Positions 5,658 through 11,591 of a stretch of 12,491 nucleotides of DNA are shown in pieces. Below the pieces are notes generated by a model that was given only the letters and a program-made list of their open reading frames with translations, searched no databases and was not told the DNA's origin. The position numbers were made by a program, and so were the translations under genes. This DNA comes from Phycisphaerae bacterium (GTDB taxonomy: Bacteria > Planctomycetota > Phycisphaerae > Sedimentisphaerales > UBA12454). Each line of letters starts with the position of its first letter. Position 1 is the first letter of the stretch. The stretch spans positions 1 to 12,491 of the forward strand of contig JAQTQF010000027.1 in NCBI GenBank assembly GCA_028712345.1, read 5' to 3'.

Positions 5658-6285
5658 AGCTCAATCGCCCTATTTCTTCACGGATTTCCTGTATAAGCTC
5701 TTTATTATGTATAATTTTTTTATTGCCTTCTTTTATGGAGATTATATAGAAAACTTTTCCCCCAAATTTTTCGGTAAATTTTTTATGAGTTTCCTGCTGA
5801 ATAGTTTTTTCTTTAAAAATTTGAGGTATATGCGAAACACTGCCCGCAGGTTTTATTTGCAATCCGATGTATTTATTCCCGACCTGAATATGAAAATCAA
5901 CATTAAATAAACGATCCCATTGGTCTGAAGCAGGCTCTATTTTCCTGCCCAATTCTTTCTCTAACTGCCCATAAACAGTTTTTATCTCGGTCGTATAACC
6001 ATCATAGGTACGATCTATCACAAGGTTTAAAATATACTGCACACAGTCATCTTCAGAAATCTGGTCAACTTCTGCCGTAATCACTTCGGTAATTTTTATA
6101 TAAAGTCTTCTCCCAAGTTCTTCAATGTGTTCTTTTGAACGAACATTCGAAAAATAGTAGCTTTCCCAATCATCAAGGCTCTTCGGTGCACATTTGCGTA
6201 TTTCTTCAGAAACTGCTCCAACATTTCTTTTAAAATTTAATTGGAAACGATTTGTTGCACTGTTAAGTATCCATTCTTTAGCCAT
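5650..6285 (-). CDS. MjaI-like restriction endonuclease
   Basis: A 211-residue protein, 18 bases downstream of the methyltransferase gene with GAGGAG before its ATG. Its N-terminus (KEWILNSATNRFQLN, then VGAVSEEIRKCAPKSLDDWE) recalls the MjaI family of CTAG-cutting enzymes; this is recognition from memory. A PD-(D/E)XK-type core is visible at residues 129-147: VDFHIQVGNKYIGLQIKPA with D130, Q143 and K145, a D...QxK variant of the usual ExK. The role would be cleavage of unmodified foreign DNA, with the partner enzyme protecting the host. The sequence is AT-rich relative to ahcY and rtcB. The last codon and the stop codon lie in the duplicated ahcY tail, so the native C-terminus may have been changed by the insertion. 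Confidence 0.7.
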   Translation of the reverse strand: MAKEWILNSATNRFQLNFKRNVGAVSEEIRKCAPKSLDDWESYYFSNVRSKEHIEELGRRLYIKITEVITAEVDQISEDDCVQYILNLVIDRTYDGYTTEIKTVYGQLEKELGRKIEPASDQWDRLFNVDFHIQVGNKYIGLQIKPAGSVSHIPQIFKEKTIQQETHKKFTEKFGGKVFYIISIKEGNKKIIHNKELIQEIREEIGRLSSV

Positions 6286-6303
6286 TTCAACTCCTCGCTT
6301 AAT

Positions 6304-7560
6304 TCAGCTAAACTGGGGTTGTTTGTTATCAGCCTCAACGAAACCACTTTTCAGCAAATGCCTGTTTATAAATGTTTTGTTTTGCAAATATAGATAGCAC
6401 AATAAATTATTTTTGTTATCGTGTTTGGCGTGCCCAAACTTCATAAATACATTCTGACCTTTTGTTTTTGTCCTTAGAAACTCGACAGCTTGTTGTTTTT
6501 TCTCGGATTTTTCCTTCAAGCCTATAAGTCGTACTTTCAGGCCGTTATTAAGGACCAGTTCGGTAGGCGAAATAATGCTTTTAACGCGATAATATTCCTG
6601 TTTTTTACTATCGCCGTTGATTTTCGAGCCAAACTGCAACTTTCGCGGGTCAATCTTTTTGTCGAATTTCACAGGGTCTTTGAAAATATAAGGCAACTTA
6701 TTTATTTCTTTTTTCCAGTCAGTGCTATCTTCTTTACTCTGTACAAATTCAAGACTGAACTTATCAAAGAATCCCTTTTCATCCACACCGAGTTTTTCTT
6801 TGATAACCGGAACAAAGTCAGGATTTATTTCATAGCCTGTGGAATTTCGTTCAAGATTCTTTGCTGCAAGCGAAGTTGTACCACTGCCGAGAAACGGATC
6901 GAGTACCGTCTCGCCCACAAAACTAAACATTTTTATCAGGCGGTGGGGAATTTCTTCAGGAAACATAGCGAGATGGCCGTTCTGTTTTTCACCGGGGATA
7001 TTCCAATGACCCGCAAAATACTGATTCCACTCTTCAGTGGTCATTTTCGATTTTTCTTTGACGGTTTTTGAAACATTCTTACTGATGCCCGGCTTTTTAA
7101 AAATTAGAACAAATTCGTAATCTATTTTTATAATGCCATTTCGCGGATGTGGAAAAGAACCCATTATCGTAGCGCCGCCGGTAGTGTTGCAGGTCGTTAC
7201 TTTTTGCCAGATAATCGCTCCCATATAGTCAAATCCGATGGTTTCGCAGAATTTGATAATTTCGGTGCGAATGGGAATTATTTTATATCTGCCGTAGTAA
7301 ACCGACCTTGCAAATTGATCGCCGATGTTTACGCACAATTTGCAACCATCCTCTAAAACTCTATGACATTGGCTCCAGACAAGGTTTAAATTATTTATGT
7401 AGTCCTCATAACTGTCGTCAAAACCGATTTGGCCGCCGTTTCCGTAATCCTTTAGCTGCCAGTATGGCGGAGATGTAATAATAAGCTGAACAGATTTATC
7501 AAGCAAATCTGTCATTTTCCTGGAATCGCCGATTATAATTTTATGTTTTGTCATCTTCAC
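6304..7560 (-). CDS. N4-cytosine DNA methyltransferase with C-terminal SNase-like domain
   Basis: A 418-residue protein. Motif IV TSPPYW (29-34) near the N-terminus and motif I DPFLGSGTT (221-229) near residue 220 give the order of beta-class methyltransferases; SPPYW is typical of m4C enzymes. It transfers a methyl group from S-adenosylmethionine to cytosine in the target site of the neighbouring nuclease (CTAG if that enzyme is truly MjaI-like). Residues ~322-410 are extra. LKVRLIGLK, AVEFLRTKTKGQNVFMKF and LLCYLYLQNKTFINRHLLKSG resemble a staphylococcal-nuclease fold, but the positions of catalytic E43 and R87 are not conserved. The start is GTG at 7560 or ATG at 7554; neither has a strong ribosome site. 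It forms a pair with the nuclease gene downstream. Confidence 0.85.
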   Translation of the reverse strand: MKMTKHKIIIGDSRKMTDLLDKSVQLIITSPPYWQLKDYGNGGQIGFDDSYEDYINNLNLVWSQCHRVLEDGCKLCVNIGDQFARSVYYGRYKIIPIRTEIIKFCETIGFDYMGAIIWQKVTTCNTTGGATIMGSFPHPRNGIIKIDYEFVLIFKKPGISKNVSKTVKEKSKMTTEEWNQYFAGHWNIPGEKQNGHLAMFPEEIPHRLIKMFSFVGETVLDPFLGSGTTSLAAKNLERNSTGYEINPDFVPVIKEKLGVDEKGFFDKFSLEFVQSKEDSTDWKKEINKLPYIFKDPVKFDKKIDPRKLQFGSKINGDSKKQEYYRVKSIISPTELVLNNGLKVRLIGLKEKSEKKQQAVEFLRTKTKGQNVFMKFGHAKHDNKNNLLCYLYLQNKTFINRHLLKSGFVEADNKQPQFS

Positions 7561-7563
7561 TCA

Positions 7564-7578
7564 TTAGCTTTAAGCTAA
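7564..7578. promoter_or_regulatory. Palindrome at the methyltransferase start
   Basis: TTAGCTT-T-AAGCTAA, perfect 7-base arms around one central base. It ends four bases before the GTG and ten before the ATG candidate start. Position suits an operator through which the RM genes are self-controlled, but it is too short to prove it. Confidence 0.35.
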
Positions 7579-7599
7579 AGAACAGGAGATTTTGTATTT

Positions 7600-9024
7600 T
7601 CAATAACGGTAGTGTTCCGCTTTATACGGCCCTTCGATGGGCAGATTGAGATATTCTGCCTGTTTCGGCGTAAGTTTCGTCAGCGATACGCTTAATCTGC
7701 CGAGATGCAGTCTTGCGACCTCTTCATCGAGCTGCTTGGGTAGCGTATAGACCTTGTTCTCAAGGCCGCCTTTTGCCAGCATCATTTGGGCAAGGCACTG
7801 ATTGGTAAAACTATTGCTCATAACGAAACTCGGATGCCCCGTCGCGCAGCCGAGATTAACAAGCCTGCCCTCGGCCAGAACGATAATGCTTCTGCCTGAT
7901 TCAAGAATCCACTTATCGACCTGCGGTTTGACGGTTTCCTTTTTGCATTTCGGATTCTTCTCAAGATAGCTCATCTGTATTTCGTGGTCGAAATGTCCGA
8001 TGTTGCAGATTATCGCTTCGTTTTTCATTTTTTCCATATGCTCTGCGCGGATGACATCGCAGCAGCCGGTAGAGGTAACGAATATATCGCCTTGAGTAAC
8101 GACTTCCTCAAGCGTTTTTACTTCATAGCCTTCCATCGCCGCCTGCAGTGCGCAAATCGGGTCGATTTCTGTAATGATTACTCTTGCCCCGAAATTGCGC
8201 ATCGATTGTGCGCTGCCTTTGCCGACATCGCCGTAACCGCAGACGACGACGGATTTGCCCGCGACCATAACATCGGTCGCTCTTTTTATGCCGTCAGCCA
8301 GCGATTCCCGGCAGCCATAAAGATTATCGAACTTCGATTTGGTCACCGAATCGTTGACATTAATCGCAGGGAACATCAGCGAGCCGTCCTTCTGCATCTG
8401 ATACAATCGTCCGACTCCGGTCGTCGTCTCTTCCGATACGCCCTGAATTTTCTTTGTAATAGCCGTCCATCTTTGAGGGTCCTCGGCAATAGACGCTTTT
8501 ATTCTTTTAATTATAATCTGCATTTCGTGATTGTCGGTCGGCTCATCGAGTATCGCCGGGGTTTTCTCGGCCTTTGCGCCGTAATGCACAAACAGCGTCG
8601 CGTCTCCGCCGTCATCGACGATTAAATCCGGTCCGCCTTCACCCGGCCACAAAAGTGCCTGCTCGGTACACCACCAGTATTCTTCAAGCGACTCGCCCTT
8701 CCACGCGAAAACAGCCGCCAATCCCTCTTTGGCAATCGCCGCGGCGGCGTGGTCCTGGGTACTAAAGATATTGCAGCTCGCCCAGCGAACCTTTGCGCCA
8801 AGCTCGACGAGAGTTTCGATAAGCATCGCCGTCTGAATAGTCATATGCAGAGAGCCGGTAATTTTAAGCCCTTTGAGCGGCTTTTGCTTTCCGTACTTGG
8901 CACGAAGAGCCATCAGGCCCGGCATTTCATTCTGGGCAAGATTCATTTCCTTTCGGCCCCACTCGGCCAAAGAGATGTCTGCTACTTTATACGGAAGCTT
9001 CGGGTCATACTTTAATACACTCAT
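7600..9024 (-). CDS. ahcY: S-adenosylhomocysteine hydrolase
   Basis: A 474-residue NAD-dependent cytosolic enzyme that reversibly splits S-adenosylhomocysteine to adenosine and homocysteine, removing the product inhibitor of methyltransferases. Visible are GSLHMTIQTA (57-66), STQDHAAAA (88-96), NVNDSVTKSKFDN (222-234, with catalytic K229 and D233), GCRESLADGIKR (237-248), the Rossmann motif GYGDVGKG (263-270) and the conserved C-terminal KAEHYRY that reaches into the neighbouring subunit. Length is that of the longer bacterial form with an insert near 150-190. ATG at 9024 is preceded by GGAG. The 3' end is the target of the duplication around the RM cassette. It is divergent from the trp operon. 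Confidence 0.96.
   Translation of the reverse strand: MSVLKYDPKLPYKVADISLAEWGRKEMNLAQNEMPGLMALRAKYGKQKPLKGLKITGSLHMTIQTAMLIETLVELGAKVRWASCNIFSTQDHAAAAIAKEGLAAVFAWKGESLEEYWWCTEQALLWPGEGGPDLIVDDGGDATLFVHYGAKAEKTPAILDEPTDNHEMQIIIKRIKASIAEDPQRWTAITKKIQGVSEETTTGVGRLYQMQKDGSLMFPAINVNDSVTKSKFDNLYGCRESLADGIKRATDVMVAGKSVVVCGYGDVGKGSAQSMRNFGARVIITEIDPICALQAAMEGYEVKTLEEVVTQGDIFVTSTGCCDVIRAEHMEKMKNEAIICNIGHFDHEIQMSYLEKNPKCKKETVKPQVDKWILESGRSIIVLAEGRLVNLGCATGHPSFVMSNSFTNQCLAQMMLAKGGLENKVYTLPKQLDEEVARLHLGRLSVSLTKLTPKQAEYLNLPIEGPYKAEHYRY
7602..7629. repeat. Right copy of 28-bp direct repeat (native ahcY 3' end)
   Basis: The last nine codons of ahcY plus the first base of its stop codon. It is identical to 5630-5657. 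The two copies bracket the ~1.95 kb cassette holding only the methyltransferase and nuclease genes. There is no integrase, transposase or terminal inverted repeat in the cassette. Confidence 0.85.
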
Positions 9025-9078
9025 TTTTACTCCAATTTCTGATAATTTCCGGTAATTCGACTCGTTTCTAACGGGGTA

Positions 9079-9107
9079 AATATAAGTAAAAACCCCTTAT
9101 TATGCAA
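9079..9107 (-). promoter_or_regulatory. Promoter of ahcY
   Basis: Minus strand: TTGCAT (9107-9102), 17-base spacer, TATATT (9084-9079); predicted start near 9072, leader about 48 bases. Its -35 is 27 bases from that of the divergent trp promoter. No S-adenosylhomocysteine riboswitch is visible in the leader. Confidence 0.55.
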
Positions 9108-9134
9108 GCATTCAAAAGTTAAAGAACTATTCGC

Positions 9135-9163
9135 TTGACAAAAACAGGCTTTTTGGGTATCAT
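9135..9163 (+). promoter_or_regulatory. Promoter of the trp operon
   Basis: Perfect -35 TTGACA (9135-9140), 17-base spacer, -10 TATCAT (9158-9163). Predicted transcription start at about 9170, only about four bases before the leader-peptide ATG at 9174. Confidence 0.75.
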
Positions 9164-9173
9164 ATACTTAATT

Positions 9174-9230
9174 ATGGCTCAGAGTCTTACTAACTTTTCG
9201 TTTGGTTGGTGGCGGCCTGTAAGCAAATAG
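9174..9230 (+). CDS. trpL: Trp leader peptide (attenuation)
   Basis: An 18-residue peptide, MAQSLTNFSFGWWRPVSK, ending in TAG at 9228-9230. Tandem TGG codons (W12 at 9207-9209, W13 at 9210-9212) lie just before attenuator segment 1, and the stop codon lies in the loop of the 1:2 hairpin. This is the arrangement of ribosome-mediated trp attenuation. When charged tRNA-Trp is scarce, a ribosome stalls at WW and covers segment 1. No ribosome site precedes the ATG, and the predicted transcript starts about four bases upstream, so translation is probably leaderless, as known for rhizobial trpL. It lies 157 bases before trpE. Confidence 0.88.
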   Translation: MAQSLTNFSFGWWRPVSK

Positions 9231-9322
9231 CTGACAGGCTCTTGGGCATAGTTTACATTTACAAAAGATACAAAATAGAATAAAATTTAAGGCCTGTCGA
9301 TAACACGACAGGCCTTTTTTTT
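9214..9322 (+). promoter_or_regulatory. Transcription attenuator of the trp operon
   Basis: Four mutually exclusive segments. Segment 1 is GCCTGT (9215-9220), pairing with segment 2 ACAGGC (9234-9239), helped by AGC/GCT inside (9222-9224 with 9230-9232). Segment 3 GGCCTGTCG (9291-9299) pairs with segment 4 CGACAGGCC (9306-9314) to make the terminator. Segment 2 can instead pair with segment 3: GACAGGC (9233-9239) with GCCTGTC (9292-9298), a perfect 7-base antiterminator. About 50 AT-rich bases separate segments 2 and 3. Confidence 0.85.
9289..9322 (+). terminator. Rho-independent terminator of the trp leader
   Basis: Stem AAGGCCTGTCG / CGACAGGCCTT (11 pairs) around loop ATAACA, followed by a run of eight T from 9315. 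It ends transcription before trpE when tryptophan is plentiful. Confidence 0.9.
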
Positions 9323-9346
9323 GAGGTGTATATTCAGCCGTTTAGC

Positions 9347-9365
9347 CGTCGCCGGTACGGCGACG
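9347..9365 (+). other. Perfect GC-rich hairpin between attenuator and trpE
   Basis: CGTCGCCG-GTA-CGGCGACG, eight perfect pairs and a three-base loop, 22 bases before trpE. There is no following T run, so it is not a terminator. It may set an mRNA end or influence trpE translation; role unknown. Confidence 0.5.
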
Positions 9366-9387
9366 CATTGAAGAAAGAAAAGAAATT

Positions 9388-10989
9388 ATGACGGAAACGA
9401 ATAAAAAAATTAAAGAGGCAAAACCCGGCCAAATCGTCCCGCTCGTAAGGCAGATTAAAATCGGCGAGCCGGTGGACTTTTTCGCCAAACTAAGCGATTA
9501 CGGCAGAAAGAAACACTGCTGCCTGCTCGAATCCAAAGACCATCTATCCGAAGGCACCGGAGACGAGCTTACCTTCGGCACGGCAGAGCCGGCCCTTTAT
9601 CTAAGCGGAAAAGGTCAGGATTTTCAGATTCTCGCCCTAAGTCCGGTAGGTCTGCGGATGATAAAATATCTCTCAACCGCCGCTCGCAGCAGGTTTGGGT
9701 TCTGCAAAGAGATAAAATTCGAAAATGACCGCATTACCGGCAAGCTGAACTTAAACAGCGAAGTCATCGACGAACAGAGCCGATTAAAAGCCACAAACCA
9801 GATGGATGTAATCCGCGCGGTCAATTTCGCATTCGAGCTTTCCGGCAAACCGTTCCGCATCACCTGCGGCCTGCTCGGTGCGCTCAGCTACGACTTCATC
9901 GACCAGTTCGAAAAACTGCCCGCTAACGAATCGGTAATTCTCGATGTGCCGGACTACGAACTTTATTTTGCGGACAATATATTTCTGACCGACCACAGAA
10001 GCGGCGATGCCTTTGTGATTGTAAATGCCGTAATCACCGACGGAGACAGGGAACAAATTACTGCCGAGACGGAAAATTGTTTCAGCCGTTATTTCGAGGC
10101 GGCAAAAAACAATCCTCTGCCGCAGAGATACACCGGCTCTCTGGCACCGGCAGGCACCGATACTGCTCAGCCTGAATACGAACGGATGGTTCAAACCGCA
10201 AAAAAACATATTATAGAAGGTGATATTTTTCAGGTCGTTCTCAGTCGAACTATTACCGAGCCTTGTCCCGATGAGCCGCTCGATGTCTATAAAAGATTGA
10301 GAAAACTCAACCCCTCGCCTTATATGTTTTACATCAATACGCCAAGTACTGTTTTAACCGGCGCAAGTCCGGAACTTAATTTAAGGGTCAGCGGAACGCA
10401 AAACCGTCAGGTCGAGATAAGGCCTATCGCAGGGACAAAGCCGCGAGGAAAAGTGGACGGCAAAATCGACGCCGATACCGATTTCAGATATGAAGCGGAA
10501 TTAAAACTCGACAGGAAAGAGCTTGCCGAGCATATGATGCTCGTCGATTTGGCTCGAAACGATATCGCAAGGGTCGCGCAGAAAGGCTCGCGAATAGTCA
10601 ACGAACTTTTAGTCGCCGAAAAATACGAATCGGTGATGCACCTTGTGAGCAATGTAAAGGGCATCCTTGCCGATGAGCTTGATGCGCTGAGCGCATATCT
10701 TGCGACGATGAATATGGGTACGCTCACCGGCGCTCCGAAAATCGAGGCGATGAAAATCATCCGCAAGCTCGAAAAAAATAAACGCGGCTACTACGGCGGA
10801 GCCGTTATGTATTTAACCGTTGACGGCCAGTTCGACAGCTGCATAACCATACGGTCGCTGCAGGTAAAAGACCATATCGCCTATATCAGGGCTGGGGCCG
10901 GAATCGTGCATGACAGCGTCCCGGCGACGGAATTCGCCGAAACCCAACACAAGGCAGGCTCGTGCCTTAGAGCGGTGAGAGGAAACTGA
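9388..10989 (+). CDS. trpE: Anthranilate synthase component I
   Basis: A 533-residue protein. It converts chorismate and ammonia (from TrpG) to anthranilate and pyruvate, the first step of tryptophan synthesis. The N-terminal part carries LLES (46-49), part of the tryptophan feedback site, and NPSPYMFYI in the C-terminal half completes it. Catalytic-domain motifs follow: GDIFQVVLSR (~277-286), GASPELNLRV, IRPIAGTKPRG (~344-354), HMMLVDLARNDIARV, GTLTGAPKIEAM (~444-455) and RAGAGIVHDSVPATEFAET. Length is usual for the single-subunit form, not fused to TrpG. ATG at 9388 has only a weak purine-rich AAGAAAG ribosome site. Expression is controlled by the upstream attenuator, and trpG begins two bases after its stop. 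Confidence 0.96.
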   Translation: MTETNKKIKEAKPGQIVPLVRQIKIGEPVDFFAKLSDYGRKKHCCLLESKDHLSEGTGDELTFGTAEPALYLSGKGQDFQILALSPVGLRMIKYLSTAARSRFGFCKEIKFENDRITGKLNLNSEVIDEQSRLKATNQMDVIRAVNFAFELSGKPFRITCGLLGALSYDFIDQFEKLPANESVILDVPDYELYFADNIFLTDHRSGDAFVIVNAVITDGDREQITAETENCFSRYFEAAKNNPLPQRYTGSLAPAGTDTAQPEYERMVQTAKKHIIEGDIFQVVLSRTITEPCPDEPLDVYKRLRKLNPSPYMFYINTPSTVLTGASPELNLRVSGTQNRQVEIRPIAGTKPRGKVDGKIDADTDFRYEAELKLDRKELAEHMMLVDLARNDIARVAQKGSRIVNELLVAEKYESVMHLVSNVKGILADELDALSAYLATMNMGTLTGAPKIEAMKIIRKLEKNKRGYYGGAVMYLTVDGQFDSCITIRSLQVKDHIAYIRAGAGIVHDSVPATEFAETQHKAGSCLRAVRGN

Positions 10990-10991
10990 AT

Positions 10992-11591
10992 ATGAAAAAC
11001 CCAAAAGTGTTATTTATAGATAATTTCGACTCGTTCACTTATAACCTCGTTGACGACTTCTGCAAACGGGATTGCGTCGCGCGGGTCTATCGCGCCGATA
11101 CGCCGCTTGAGAGTCTCAAAAAGATTGCCGAAGAACTGAGGCCTGACCTGCTGGTGATTTCTCCCGGCCCCGGCAATCCGTCCAGCGCAGGGGTTACGCT
11201 CGAAGCAATCGGTTATTTTCAGGACAGGCTCCCGATATTCGGCGTCTGTCTCGGCCATCAGTCAATCGTCGAATACTTCGGCGGAAAAATCGCTCACGCT
11301 CCCAAAGTTATGCACGGAAAAGCATCGAGAGTTACGCACAACGGCAAAGGAATTTTTGAGGGACTCGAAAATCCGCTTCAGGCCGGCAGGTATCACAGCC
11401 TCTGCGCCGTAAAAGTGCCCGACTGTCTCGAAATAACCGCAACTTACGATGATATTGTTATGGGAATCGAGCACAAAACCAAACCGATTTTCGGCGTTCA
11501 ATTCCATCCGGAAAGCATCCTGACCCCGACCGGCGGAAAGATTATACAAAATCTTTTGAAAATATCGTTAAACAGGAGAGTGTCGTTATGA
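10992..11591 (+). CDS. trpG: Anthranilate synthase component II (glutamine amidotransferase)
   Basis: A 199-residue class-I glutamine amidotransferase that frees ammonia from glutamine for TrpE. Motifs: LFIDNFDSFTYNLVDDF (7-23), SPGPGNPSSAG (57-67, oxyanion strand), FGVCLGHQ (83-90, nucleophile C86), HSLCAV (135-140) and GVQFHPESILTPTGG (168-182, catalytic H172 and E174). In many bacteria such a subunit also serves folate synthesis (PabA); position inside the trp operon fixes the main role here. ATG is two bases after the trpE stop. Its TGA overlaps the trpD ATG. Confidence 0.96.
   Translation: MKNPKVLFIDNFDSFTYNLVDDFCKRDCVARVYRADTPLESLKKIAEELRPDLLVISPGPGNPSSAGVTLEAIGYFQDRLPIFGVCLGHQSIVEYFGGKIAHAPKVMHGKASRVTHNGKGIFEGLENPLQAGRYHSLCAVKVPDCLEITATYDDIVMGIEHKTKPIFGVQFHPESILTPTGGKIIQNLLKISLNRRVSL

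Noticed and set aside
7984..8625. Long rightward reading frame opposite ahcY
   Set aside because: It is antisense to a clear, conserved gene, has no family features, and owes its length to the codon pattern of the opposite strand. The same holds for the other frames opposite or within rtcB, trpE, trpG, the porin and the methyltransferase.
9025..9134. Possible S-adenosylhomocysteine or SAM riboswitch in the ahcY leader
   Set aside because: The leader from the likely promoter is about 48 bases and AT-rich, with none of the conserved pseudoknot segments.
9170..9322. Stand-alone small RNA such as 6S RNA
   Set aside because: The region has a good promoter and terminator, but the Trp-codon ORF and alternate pairings before trpE explain it better as an attenuator leader.
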